DNA from: Citrus sinensis
Taxonomy: Eukaryota > Streptophyta > Magnoliopsida > Sapindales > Rutaceae
Length of the DNA stretch: 64,000 bases
Direction: 5' to 3'
NCBI RefSeq assembly: GCF_022201045.2
Contig: NC_068557.1
Location: forward strand, 3,968,001-4,032,000
Part shown: positions 45,201 to 56,703 of the stretch, in pieces
Layout: every line of letters begins with the position of its first letter
How positions within the stretch are numbered: the first letter of the stretch is position 1
Made by a program: the position numbers and the translations under genes
Notes under the pieces: generated by a model
Told to the model about the DNA's origin: nothing
The model's input: only the letters and a program-made list of their open reading frames with translations
The model's database searches: none

Positions 45201-46210
45201 TTTTCAACTGTCATTTTGCTAAAGAACTTTGGGATTGGCTTTCATTATTTTTAACACTTGTCCCCCACCACCTGGCAATGTTTACGATCTTCGGAATTTT
45301 ATTTTAGGCAAATAGTTTTCCTCTCATACATCTCATATGTGGTTGATGTCTTCCCTTGTGCTTTTGTACCACATTTGGAAGGCTAGGAATAAGCTAAAGT
45401 TTGAAAATATTCGTCCTTCAATTGCTCCTATTAAGCACCAATGTTTGAGCTATATCTCTCACTTGAGTAAGCTATGCCCAGGCTTTATAAGTCTTCCTGA
45501 CTCTCTTTTTATTTATAACCTACTTAGCTTGAACAAGTCTCTCCGTACTTCTCCAAAGATCCATACAATTCTATGGCATCCTCCCATTTTTTCATGGGTT
45601 AAAGTTAATACTGACGGTTTATCTAAAGGAAATCCAGGTCCAGCTTCTTGTGGCACTATTTATAGAGGTCCTCATGAAACTTTTTTGGGCTGCTTTGCAA
45701 TATCAATTGAGAATCAAACTTCCTTTTATGCAGAATTTTATGCTATCATTTGTGCTATCAAATTTGCTTACCATAAGGGCTGACATTCATTGTGGTTAGA
45801 ATGTGATTCGTTGATTACTTATTCTTGCCTCAAAAGTGACATCTTCTCACCTCCTTGGTAGCTCCCCACTAGATAGTTCAATTGTCTAACTTTGATAAAG
45901 TCTATGCATTTTCATTGTTCTCATATCTACAAAGAAGGTAATTGTGTTGTTGACACTTTAACCAATATTAGTTTAGGTTTCTCGATTTCAATTGGTGGGA
46001 TTCTCTTCCCTCATAAATTAAGAAGTCTCTTTTTGATGATACTTAGGGATTCCTAAGTACTGATTTTCTTAATTTCATTATGGTTTAATATTATTTTATA
46101 GGTTTTTTTTTTTGTTTTTGTTGCTTTTTATGGACTTTGTACCTTCCTTTTCATTTAATAAATTTTACCTCTCTTAAGGTTTATTTATAAAAAAAAGATT
46201 CTTTTACCTT

Positions 46211-46971
46211 ATCACAAAAAAAAAAAAAAGATATGGTAGATTTCTCTCCTACTTGCTAATGGAAGTAGATTTCTAAATTATGATTAGTAGACCTCTGAAT
46301 TATATACTATAAATTATTATCAATAGATTTCAAATTGTAAGATAACAATAATTTGTAGTAATTCATAAAATAAAAAAATGAAAAAGATGACAAGCATCCC
46401 AACCGTACGTTTTTTATTTCTTCATTTGTGGGTGAAATAAAAGTACATTCATATTTTACTCCGAATATATCCTATTTTGTAACGAAGATGTCTTCTTTCT
46501 CGCCATAAATGATGGCAAGAGCAAAGGTGGGGTTAGTTGCAGGCATTATTGTACTATGTTTAATTTGAGCCATCCAAATTGCCAAACAACTGGAGATATT
46601 TTTGGTGAGTCAATTTGTCATAAGTTGTTCTGCGGTTTGAAAGTGACTTAACGGGTGACAAAGACAAAAGGCCAAAAAACAATTAATGGCAGACGTATGA
46701 TTCCCGCATTACCCTAGTGGCCTGCTGCGATCCATGATTTTTAAACATAATTTTAATTATTTTTATTTTTAATTTAAAGTGAAATGAGGTCTTTCCAATA
46801 ATAAATAACAGTCTTTTTAAGACTCCGATCCAAATTCGATGATGCGTGAATTAATTAAAAAAAAAAAAAGGTTACTGAAAGTGTTACGTGGCTCTCGCGT
46901 TGACTTGTTACCACTATAAATGGAACACCTTTGGGGCAGCAAATTGTTAGTTCAAGTAACTCAGTCCCCAA
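46211..46971. other. BAHD module F, upstream part
   Basis: Continues the module from the far side of the LINE: poly-A tract, TTTCTCTCCTACTTGC, CAAGCATCCCAACCGTACG, GATGTCTTCTTTCTCGCC, CATTATTGTACTATGTTTAA. It ends in CACTATAAATGGAACACC, a TATA box (about 46913-46920) of the dead copy F. Confidence 0.7.
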
Positions 46972-47220
46972 ATGGGATCCAAATTTTCTCAAGTTCTATC
47001 AGTTACCCGGAAGGCAACGGAACTAATTGTTCCGATGAGGCCAACACCAAGAGAAGTGAGGCAACTTTAAGATATTGATAACTTAGAAAATCTAAGGTTC
47101 AGATACCAATGATATTCTTTTACAGGAATGACCCCTCAACTTGGATCGAAGGAAGATACTTTAAGGGAATTTAAAAAGCAGTAAGTCAAGCACTTCTATT
47201 TTAGTATCCTTATGATGTAT
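46972..47220 (+). pseudogene. BAHD acyltransferase exon 1 relic (copy F)
   Basis: From ATG it reads [20 protein letters not shown] then a stop (TAA) after RQL. Further stops and frameshifts follow (GATAACTTAG, TTTAAGGG). Homology ends at CTATTTTAGTATCCTTATGATG, where intact copies encode the FYYPLAGR stretch. No exon 2 is nearby. It shares the terminal stop and the breakpoint with copy H and the downstream part with D, so the unit was already dead when it was duplicated. Confidence 0.85.
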
Positions 47221-49480
47221 ATACATGTAAAAGCAGAGTTATCAACAGGTATTTTAGGACTACCACTTTTCTTTTGCAGGTGTCTCCTAAATCTTCGATT
47301 CAGAAAAGATCTCTTCCTCTGCTGTAAGTAGGGTGGGGACATGGGTCGGTTTGGTTCTGAATTGAATTAAACTGATCGATTTTTTTTTTTAATAAAATAT
47401 AATCCAAACCAATTCTCAATTCGGTTAAATTTCTTCGGTTTTAAATGGTAAATTCCTTTGTATTTTGTGATTTTGTGATTTTTAATTTTTTTTTATATAA
47501 ATTGACTTTCTTAAATCTATTAAACTGAATGAAATCGAACTAAAATGTTGGTTCGTTTCAATTTTTACGGGAGCAACTATTTTTTTACTGTGTCTCTGAG
47601 TGCAATCAAAAGCAAGTAGTTGAGTGAGGCAAGTTTTTGCTTGGACCTTAAGAATTAATATGGTAAATATACTCGTTCAAGTAGTCAAATCTACAGTAAA
47701 AATAAATAAATAACTGATTAATAACTATGGTTTAACTATACAAATATGATATGTGTATTTATCACATATTATAATAAAATGTGGTAAAACTCAATTATTT
47801 GAAACATGATAAATTTATATAATTAAACTATAGTCATTTATCCGTTATCTAATTATCTTCATTGTCGGTTTCACTATCTTCTTTTTTTTTTTAAAGTTAT
47901 CGTTTGTTTCAAAGTACTGATTTATTATTATACTATTTTTTGGTACAAAACTACAGTTACGTAAAAAAAATCAAAATTGTAGATATTATAATGAAAAAAT
48001 AGTAAATTTTTATCTTTTTATAGTTAATCTACTAAAATGTTATAATTTGATAATTCTTGTAGGAAGATGGTAACCCATTATCGAAAACCAAGCTAAAGGT
48101 CTTGTTCATGGAAAACATTCCATAAGTTCTTTTGGTGGAAATAAGAACCTCTTTTAATAAGAATGTCTCTTTCGTTCAATAATTTAAAAGAGAATTTATT
48201 TTTTTTTTCTATATTTATCAATTTGTTTCTTTGGTAACGGATGAAAACAGTCTTTTTATTGCCATGAATCTCTAGTCAAGAAATAATCCTTTAATTTTAT
48301 TTCGTTATGAGATAACATGAGAAGATTCTTTTTTGTTTAGCCAATGCTTTAGGACTCTAATAAATGCATTAAGGATGTTACTTAACAACAATTGATTAAT
48401 GCTGGAGATGTGAGTGTGTACAAGTATGAGTGGTTTTTCAATTCAGGAATTTTGGATTGAAAAAATATCCAGAACAAAATGGTAGTCTTTGAATTTGTAT
48501 CCAAAGGCCACCAATTGGTAGGAAATAAATTTTAAAAAAAAGTTAGAATTCTCAGATATCCGATTAGGGTTTTGGATTCCCTAACATTTTTTTCTTTTTA
48601 ATTTATTGACTGCATATGATGGAGCCTACCATATAATGATAAATGGTGGTCTTTGAATTTTTAATCCAGAACTCACGGATTGAAAAAGTACTTATATATA
48701 AACATTAATAAAAATTAGTTCGAGCTATTACGGTTTTTTTTCTTTACCACAAAATCTAGAATATAGTAGATTTCTTTCGAGTTGTTAGTGGGAGCAAACT
48801 TTCAAACTATATTGGATAGATGATAGAATTATATAATTACAAAGTATTTTCAATAGATTTGAAATTGTATTATATCAGTAAATTGTAAATTAAAAAAAGT
48901 TGACACGCATCCCAACCTTACATTTTTCATTTGTTGATTTGTTAAATGTTGCTGAATTTCGTTGTAGTATGTGCCCTCTTTCTCACAAAAAACAGAATGA
49001 CAGAAAGATTTAATTTATGACGGCAAAGGCTTAAGGATTGAGGAACAAAGCACCAATTAGATATCAATCCCATGAAAGAGTATCTTTGTCGGCTATTGCA
49101 CTCTAAAGAATTTGCAACTACACTCAAAGCTTAATTATAATCATTGTTACATTTGTAATTTACGAGGAAACGAAACATATTTTTTTAAGAAGATGTCTTC
49201 ATTATCTCCTTAAATGAATGCAATGCAACATCAAATATACAAATGGCATGACATCGCAACCATAATCTTTTAAATTTGATTCGTTAATGGATATTTTGGT
49301 GAGTCAATAGCTAGAGACAAAGTTAAAGAAAGATATAAATGGGAATAGACAGATTAATGATGGTCCCTCACTCTTGTGGTCTCTGCATCGCATACGCGGC
49401 TGGATCTTAATTTCGCAATAGGAAACATAGTGACATTCACACCACACTCAGCACCACGTTTAGTACAATGAGGGCCTCTC
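47221..49480. repeat. duplicated downstream block of copy F
   Basis: Non-coding. Parallels 27060-28266 plus 28712-28790 (copy D) and 60180-62275 (copy H). Shared marks include AGTTGAGTGAGGCAAGTTTT, GGTAAATATACTCGTTCAAG, GATGGAGCCTACCATATA and GAGGAACAAAGCACCAAT. The ORF at 48942-49127 is chance. The MITE present in D at 28275 is absent here (near 49362). Confidence 0.7.
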
Positions 49481-49738
49481 TGCTATATTTACTAAAACTT
49501 CCTGAGAAAAAGTAAAAAGATTTAAATGTCTCCTATTCACCCCTAAACTACTTGAATTTAGATTCCAATAATTGGGAATCGTTTTTAAGGAATTCTCGTG
49601 TTATTACTAATTTAGATCTATTGAGCTGCGAACAATGAAAAGTAAATAATACCAAAGATTTACTATTTACAATATTGTTAATTATAACTTCTTCTAAATT
49701 ACTCATTCAGGAGTGTTGTTTTCTCTATTTCCTATATT
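49481..49738. other. spacer between module F and pararetroviral segment
   Basis: Nothing recognised; AT-rich. Confidence 0.3.
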
Positions 49739-52700
49739 TTATCCTTCGGTAAATGCTACTTCTATTCCTTTATCTACTATACTTCTTAATTTAATATTAT
49801 GATTTATTTGACTTTTTAATATGGCCAGTTTTCCTAAATTATCAGCTTGTTTAATGTATTCACTAAATACTTTAGCAGAATAATTTTGTAAAGTAAAACA
49901 AGTATAATTATCTAACAGCATGCAAGTTAGGTTATTTAAAAATCTTATAAACAATTGTTCTTCTCTACTGGATACTCCCATTCTTTTGCAAATTTATGTC
50001 AAACTGATTGAAAAATCAAGTGTTTTGTTGCAAATACTAACCAAATTCGTATCCTTTTTAAGAATATTTCCAAAAATTGTTTTCCAAAAGTTCAAAATAT
50101 AAAATCAGACCTTTTAATTAAATTCAATTTTTTTAATAAAAAAAACTTCTTTCTCTTAGGGGTATGGAAATCCCAACACAAAACCTCCATTCTTCCCTAA
50201 AACACCTATCTTTAGGCTAAAACAATACTTACGAGTAAAACTGGGCACTTAAAGATCCTTCTTCAAGGCTTTTGGTTTTTCTAGAAACCTAAGTTTTGTT
50301 TAGACTCTAATTTTATTCTTCACAAATAAAAAAAATTTGTATCAGCAAATAAAAAGATACTTGATTTATAATGAAAGATCTGCAACATATAAAGTCGTTC
50401 ATTTAGAAACACATAGAAGTTTACAAAAGACTGAGTTTCTCTATTGAAAAAGAACTAAACAACTTAGTTATAGTAGATTATGCTGAATAAATTAACTTAC
50501 TTGAAATATCTTCTAGTAATTGAACAAGAACTTAAGAGCTTTATAGATTGAAATTTGTTACAAAATTTTTTTATATTTTTTATCTGATTTCTTCTCTTTT
50601 GTGATCTAGTGGATCTTGCTAAATAAAATAAACTTTTTTTCTATTTATAGAGCTCCTCCTAGCTTCCTATCGTTATCCTTTGCTGCTTTCTATTTTTTGT
50701 TTTCCACGTGTGTGGATTAAAACACTTCTTTAATTTTTATGTGACTAAAGAGAGTGTCAATACAATTTTCACCATAGCTTTTTCTTTCTAAAGTTGCGCT
50801 TTAAAAAGGTAGTGAGTGAAGGGTATATAATTAGAGAGTGGACCAATGTTGAGTCATGGTTCTAGCATGTTGTTAAAGTTGTGAGCCTTAACATTATCTA
50901 CATTGTCGTAGAAGTCTCTACCATCTTCTTCTTCGCCTAGTTGTTCTTCTATGACAGATTTGAAAGCCTTAAAATCATCTTTGTATTGCTCTTAATTGAA
51001 ATCTATAAGCTGATCATTTTTTGCCTCAAAGATAAAAGCGATTTCATGCATATTCTAGTGAGAATATACTTTTTGATTAAAGTCAAGTCTTCAGCGTTTA
51101 ATTTAGCATGATCAATGCATTCTCTAATCTTAAATTTCCTTGTTATTATTTTGTTTCTCCAATGTCGGGTCTGCTTAGTTAAGGAATTGGTAGTGTATAT
51201 CCAAGATATAGTTGAACCTTCTAAGTTATGAAGCTCTCTCATGGTGTTCGATCCTTTGAGAAAAATAGAATATTGGGCTTGAAACTAATAACATACTTCT
51301 ACCTTGAATCTTTGTTCTCGTGCTTTTGATTGGATGTAGGCCACCATGAACTGTTTTTCCATTGCCATTAAGTTAAACATAGTTGATGCTAAACTTTCTT
51401 CCAAATGCATATGTTTGGTCTGGGTCTCGAACAATAATTTGATTAAGAAAACCAAAATCTAACAATAAGTGTAGAGTTAATATTAGTGTTTTATCTCTGA
51501 ATTTTAGTTCTATTAGTTTGTATAGTCCAAGATGAATACCAACTCTTACAATACTATAGGTGAGATGGCTCTTATAGTCTGTATATTCAAGTGGTATTTC
51601 TTGAAAAAATCAGTCAATTCTTAGGTAAACACTATGAGTATTGCCATAATAAGCCTTCTGTAAGATGAGAAATCCAGGTGTTTGGCGAGCAAACTCTTGG
51701 GGTTTCATAGTTGTGTTTGGCATAATCTCGAAGAAAACTCTAAATGAACTCCATTTTGTCATTTTGTATTTAGGCCAGATGTTTTTTAATGATAAGTCGG
51801 CCATAGTAGGATTGTTTTGAAAATTCAATATGCGTAAAGAAAAAGGTTATACTTTCTCTCATTTCCATCTCACATGGATTCAATATTTTCCACTCAGTAT
51901 CGGCTTTGACCAGTGAGGTTAAAGGTTTTTTTACCCTCATTTACTAGAGGGGTTGATAAAGTATTGAACTTATCCTTTAGAGAATCTCTTCCTTCATACA
52001 AATCTTTGCACCTATCATTTAATCTTTTAAATTTTTTTTACTATTGTTCTGCAATCATCGTAAAAACATAAATGTTAGTAGAAGATGAAGCAACTCCAAT
52101 ACCTTGTGTATTTTGAATACATGGTGATGTATGCTGAGGTAAACTACTAGCTATATCTTTTGTTAACGAACTTATGAAAAAAAAGTTAGACCAATTTGCT
52201 GTTTTGCAATATCAAGAGTTGATTTGAGATCATAAAATCCTCGATAATTTAGTTTTTAAAAATTTGTAATTTTCCTAAGAACTTCTAGCCAAGTATGGTA
52301 CATATCTAGTGTAAAACCTTTAAAGACTACATAAAAACTAAAATTTTTGCTTACAGGTTTACTTTGAATTTTTAAAAAATAAAATGTTAATGCATTTAAA
52401 GTTGCTAAAATTTTTCGACTATCAACTTTTGCAGTCCAGATGTTGTCTACTTGAAAGACAAATTAGTCCCCTTTTGAAAAGTTGGTAGACCAATACAATC
52501 GTTGTCCATCTGCAAAATCATAAACTATGTTAGAATAAATTTCTCTACTTAAGTAATCAGTCAATTTATTATCCATTCCTTTGATATATTCAAATTCCAC
52601 TTTGTAACCATTTGCTTCTTTGATATGTTCATATTTCTCTACTTAAATAATCAGTCAATCTATTATCTACTCCTTTGATATGTTCAGTATTAATAAAATT

Positions 52701-52800
52701 TAACCATCTTTTATTACTTAAGTTCTTTTCATTAGTTTTATTATAAAATCTCACTATTGCTTCATAATTTGTCCTTACCGTAAAAGGTTAATTGAGAAAT
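49739..52800 (-). mobile_element. endogenous pararetrovirus-like (Caulimoviridae) segment, heavily decayed
   Basis: On the minus strand a ribonuclease H end-of-polymerase region lies at about 52620-52790 (VRTNYEAIVRFYNK, EHIKGVDNRLTDYL), a pattern I associate with caulimovirid polyproteins. At about 52200-52370 a viroplasmin/transactivator-type fold is suggested (FYVVFKGFTLDMYHTW). Next come decayed frames at 51610-51828 and 51003-51242, a stretch ending near 50870, a TATA-like CTCTATAAATAG at 50641-50652, and an 80-codon ORF at 49739-49981 that I do not recognise. The order (RNase H, transactivator-like, promoter region, next ORF) fits a circular pararetroviral genome. Many stops and frameshifts; no intact viral gene. 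A 90-bp duplication at about 52540-52690 interrupts the RNase H part. Confidence 0.65.
50641..50652 (-). promoter_or_regulatory. TATA-like box in pararetroviral segment
   Basis: Minus-strand CTCTATAAATAG lies after the transactivator-like region, where the viral promoter would be expected. Activity is unknown. Confidence 0.35.
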
Positions 52801-53118
52801 AATCTAACAATTTAAAATTATTTTCATATTTTTCTTATTACTTTCAGATCTTTATATATATATATCGGATTTAGGTGTTGTTTATTTTGGTTTACTTATT
52901 TAGAGTAGAATATTATAAAATAATATTTTAAATTTACCTATTTTTATAAATTCGTGATATTTAAGGTTATTAACAAAGAGGCCAAAACCTAGTTTGTTTA
53001 TTTGGACTTTTTTTAATAAAATTTCGTACTCAGAATGTTTGGGTTGTTAAAACACCACGGCCCTATATACACCCGAGCAAAATGTGGCCTCTTTGTTCTA
53101 AAAGCAATCCCTAAGGGG
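52801..53118. other. AT-rich spacer with a 13-bp inverted repeat
   Basis: AACAAAGAGGCCA (52972-52984) and TGGCCTCTTTGTT (53084-53096) are exact inverted copies about 100 bp apart. The right end, CTAAGGGGAG, resembles a polypurine tract against the next LTR, so a scrap of retrotransposon 3' region may be here. Confidence 0.4.
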
Positions 53119-54545
53119 AGTGTGATAACTTTATGAAATGAGAGTTATCATGACACTTAGAGAATAAATGACATGTTTTTATTACATTTTAGTTATATTT
53201 TGCATGAATATCCATTTTAGTTTATTTTTAATAAATTGTGTTGTTTTAGAATAATTTGTGTGCTTAGATCGTATACATAATTATAGGTGACTGGAAGCTC
53301 AAATTTCAAGGAAAGAATGTTGGTGCAATAGGTTTGCAAAGATGAGGAAAGAACATAGTTATAGAAGAATTGAAACAAGTCTGGAACAATGCAGGTGCCA
53401 AAGCCAATGTTGTAGCACTATTGCTATAGCATTGTTGCTGTAGCAATTCGAGAGCATTGACAAAGAAAATTTCGCGCAAGATACTTAAAAGATTGCGATC
53501 TGGAAGATGTGCGCCTTAGGCTTTCAGATGCCCTATTTCTAAGCTATAAAAGGAGCACACATGCAAAGAAAAAGAGGAGGTCGTCATTAGAGAAAAAGAA
53601 TAGAGAAACAAAACAAGAGAAAACAAAGATCAAGAGAGAGAATTGAGGACAGTAACAAAGGATTCTAGAAGAACATCAAGCGGATCTCACTCTTATTTCT
53701 TGCTCTCTTGTTTTTATCTCGTTATGATGAATTGTTTGATGGCTGAAACTATTTTGCTTCTTGTTTTATCATAGATTATGAGCTAAATTTACTTATAGTT
53801 GAGTGATAAATAAACTTGATGATTAATTGACTGATATTCAGTGTTGCTGCATGTTTGCTATAGTATGTTGTTTTGATAATACTTATTTCAATTTATTAAT
53901 TCGACTGACCACCCATTTAGTGATACTAGTTAAGAAAGAGTCTCAAAAAGGGCATGTCTTAATGGAACATATCAGAGCAATACTTAGTTTTAGATTGAAT
54001 TTCCTGAGTTGTGTTTAACTTGATTAGAAAAGAGTTATGCTTAATCTAAAATTAATGATGAACTAGATATAGAGATTCACCTTGTAGGGTAATTAGAATT
54101 TAAAATGTGTAATATTATATATGATGTTAGCATAACAATTGGTCACTGTTAAGTTGTATTTATGTATAAGACATCCAACATGCGACAACTGAGGATACAT
54201 AAGAATTCTGCCCATTGTTGTAGCAACCGAACCAAACATTAGAAAAATATTCAAAATCATTAAGTCAATTTAATCACTCAGCTACTTCATTCCCCTTGGT
54301 TAGATCCTTATATTTGCTGTGATAATTTACTTTATTGCATTTTTTATTGCGTTTTTATTTTAATTAATTCATTGGTTTAATAATTTGTTTTAATTCTAAT
54401 TTAGAATAAAAATTGCACAGATAAAATTACTATAGCAATTTCCATAACAACAATCTATGTGGAGACAATCTTGAATATTTATCATTATATTATTTGTTAT
54501 GTAAACTTGCACATTGACACCCTTAGCATTAGAAAATCTATAACA
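53119..54545 (+). mobile_element. gypsy-type LTR remnant
   Basis: Starts TGTGATAACTTTATG after a purine-rich GGGGAG and ends CTATAACA just before AAGTGGC. It contains AGCTATAAAAGGAGC (TATA box, about 53556) about 430 bp in and, near the end, AATCTATGTGGAGACAATCTTG, a form seen near the 3' ends of many plant gypsy LTRs. No matching target duplication was found, so it may be one LTR of a deleted element rather than a clean solo LTR. The ORF at 53827-54018 is chance. Confidence 0.6.
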
Positions 54546-54649
54546 AAGTGGCATCTCAAGGAGGTAGTCAACTGGTTGAATGCATGAGTACGGTCAAAAG
54601 GTTCATAAGGAGAAGCCAAAATCAGGTCAAAGGTCGAGCAGTAGATTGT

Positions 54650-55012
54650 CTTCGAAAATCCAGGCATGATGCCCACACCCAATCAGTTACCATGCTCGTA
54701 ACTGGCGCACTCACTCATTACCCAGTAGGCACGTTCAACCAACCTACTAACATCCACTAATTAATGGTGGTGTACCATATTTGGCTGCTTATAAAAGCCC
54801 TACAAGGTCTAAATCGAGGTAAGATACTTTTTTCTCTGAGCAAACTCTGCCTCACTGATTCTAGAATTTCTTTTCTTAAGTTATTTCTTTCTCGTGGGGA
54901 ATAAAAATCTTAACTTAGACTATTTATAATTAAGCAACAGAAGGTGTGGCACAAGTTTTTTCCAGGAACACGAGAACTAACTTGAGCTCGGAGGGTTTTC
55001 GCCAAAAAAACA
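54650..55012 (+). mobile_element. second LTR end with primer-binding site
   Basis: GCTTATAAAAGCCC (TATA-like, about 54788-54800) is followed by an LTR-like leader ending GCCAAAAAAACA at 55012, then TC and TGGCGCCCCC at 55015. TGGCGCC is the usual start of gypsy primer-binding sites. The left boundary is uncertain. The element body is missing: about 230 bp further on an acyltransferase fragment begins. Confidence 0.5.
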
Positions 55013-55242
55013 TCTGGCGCCCCCTCACTATTCATTGTGATTGTAGGTGAAGTTAGTGTGGAGAGTTCGAGTTCGTCAGTACCTGCTCAAAGAAAGCAAG
55101 TCCAAGCAATATCATTTCCCATCACAAATAAACTTAAGTATTGACGTAGTCAGCTGGTCGTGATAACTATCTAGATCAGATTTCTGCATCAACACAAAAA
55201 CTTAATTTCTCTTATCTTTTAATTTTTACGTTTATGCATCGT
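55013..55242. other. retrotransposon leader scrap joined to BAHD fragment G
   Basis: Begins with the primer-binding-site-like TGGCGCC and has no ORF. The join to acyltransferase homology lies at about 55243. Confidence 0.4.
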
Positions 55243-55848
55243 CAGTGGAGAAGTAGAACAATTGCACTTCAACTAGATCGTGAAGACACTATTCTATTTT
55301 CATGTCTAGTTAATGCACAAGGGAAATATTATAACATGAACTTGCCTTCTGGGTATTATGGTAACGCATTGGCATTCCCAATTGTATGTTCAAAAGCTGA
55401 AATATTATGCAAAAGTTTATTAGGATATGGTGTTGAATTGGTGAAAAAGCCAAAGGATAAAATGAGCGAAGACTACAAAAGTTCATTTGGTGATGATCTT
55501 ATGTTGATCAAGAGGAGACGAATAATGTATTTGAATAAAGGAGATTTCATAGTTTCCAATTTATCCAAAGCTGGATTTGATCATAAAATTGATCTGGGAT
55601 GGGGGAAACCAATTTTTGCTGGAATTGCTGGGGCTATATATATGCTTATTGTCTTTGCTAAATATCAAAAAGAGGAAGAGGAGAGTAGAATTCTTATACC
55701 CATACATTTGTTGTTGTCAAATATGAAGAGATTTGAAGAAGTGGTAAAGAGAATGATTCAAGGATCAATGAAGGATTTATTTGACATCGAGGGGACTTTG
55801 ATTTCCTACAAACTTTTTCTATATAAGCTTTCTAGTAGTACAATCTGA
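55243..55848 (+). pseudogene. BAHD acyltransferase 3' fragment (copy G)
   Basis: An open frame of 204 codons from an ATG at 55234 that is not native. Homology to exon 2 starts at [12 protein letters not shown] and runs to the end, with [19 protein letters not shown] and [16 protein letters not shown]. Exon 1 and the HTMCD catalytic half are gone, so it cannot catalyse acyl transfer. The native stop after the final KL is lost and 11 extra residues follow. Extra residues (GDDLMLIKRRR) compared with copy E are small in-frame changes. The long open frame in a truncated copy suggests fairly recent truncation. Confidence 0.88.
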
Positions 55849-56203
55849 ATATTTTAGTCCAGTCAATCAAATGACTGGAAACATGCATAATGTACATAAG
55901 AAGACTTACCCTAATTAAAATTTTACACTGAACTATGGTGGGATCTTGCAATTTAATTAAAGTGCAAGATTTCTTAGCAGAAGTGAACTCTGTATATACA
56001 TATTAGTGTGGGATCCAGATGTCAGGGCTCTTTTTTTCTTTTTCTCTTTTTAATTGAAATTTATTGTCCCAAGCAGCAAATATTGTTGGCATGATACTTT
56101 TATCAAAAATGCAAGATTACAAACTCTAAAATTATCCTCTATATACACACACATACACGCACAAAAATTAAATAAAAAAATCGGTTCGAGCTTTTGCGGA
56201 GTT
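55849..56203. other. 3' flank of copy G and start of another module copy
   Basis: Non-coding. From about 56090 the module recurs (TGCAAGATTACAAACTCTAAAATTAT, ACACGCACAAAAATTAAAT, TTCGAGCTTTTGCGG), interrupted at 56209 by an LTR. Confidence 0.5.
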
Positions 56204-56208
56204 ATTTT

Positions 56209-56698
56209 TGTTGTGGAAGTATGGGTTGAGCAATTATTAATATTATGATGACTGTGAGAAATAAATGTAAAAAAAATATGATACAATAATTTACGTGGTT
56301 CGGCGTAAAACCTACGTCCACAGACAAAGACTGGAAGATAATTTTACTAATAATCAGATTTATAAAATTAAAAAAACTCTCAAAACCCAATACTCAATAC
56401 ACTTAAATGAATCCCCTTAGCACCTAAGGAAATCTTCTTCTAAAAACTCATTTGGAATGAGCTTAGATCTTACAAAATTTTGAATGGATTACAAATACAT
56501 TTTACGTCTCTATTTATAGGCGAAGCTTACAGTATGAATGCACGGAAAACTCTTACCCATTTTTCAATTTTAATGGCTTAGGTGTGACTTCTGTAAAGAG
56601 CAAGAAATTCCATGCTATTACATGCAATTGCAGTCAAAAAGTTGCTAGCCATATGCATGTGCTCAACAAAAATTGGATTCGGTGCTGACTTTTCAACA
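56209..56698 (-). mobile_element. small solo LTR, Copia-like
   Basis: 490 bp with TGTTG...CAACA ends. Flanks ATTTT (56204-56208) and CTTTT (56699-56703) differ at one base. On the minus strand CCTATAAATA (56511-56520) is a TATA box, and GCCGAACCACGTAAATTATT near the 3' end is a form I know from plant Copia LTRs. The module continues on the right (CATAATCTATAAAATATGATAGATC). Confidence 0.6.
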
Positions 56699-56703
56699 CT
56701 TTT

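Larger units (their letters stand above)
39427..46194 (+). mobile_element. LINE (L1-type with RNase H), 5'-truncated, split by a solo LTR
   Basis: Flanked by a 16-bp target duplication (39411-39426, 46195-46210) and ending TTATAAAAAAA. ORF1 remnant: 39554-40187 (NWNPSGLWRLVPLAKGYFD, knuckle CDTCGLLGHKSSQC), in two frames because of a run of 17 C at 40016-40032 and one stop at 39815. ORF2: endonuclease MKVLYWNLRGVAN (40724) continuing after the solo LTR (LLVGDFNIILGAHER, GSDHSALL). Reverse transcriptase from 43090 has SAPGPDGFSGSFYQ, LKLDIKKTFDSLEWNFL and RQGDPLSPLLV. Its catalytic box is YAND instead of YADD, so it is inactive. A zinc-binding RVT end (CQLCTTMQCEETISHLLFNC) and an RNase H (VKVNTDGLSKGNPGP) follow to about 45850. 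Several frameshifts and stops are present. Confidence 0.9.

Noticed and set aside
54548..54760. 70-aa ORF between two LTR remnants
   Set aside because: No domain match I recognise, and it spans the presumed start of the second LTR.
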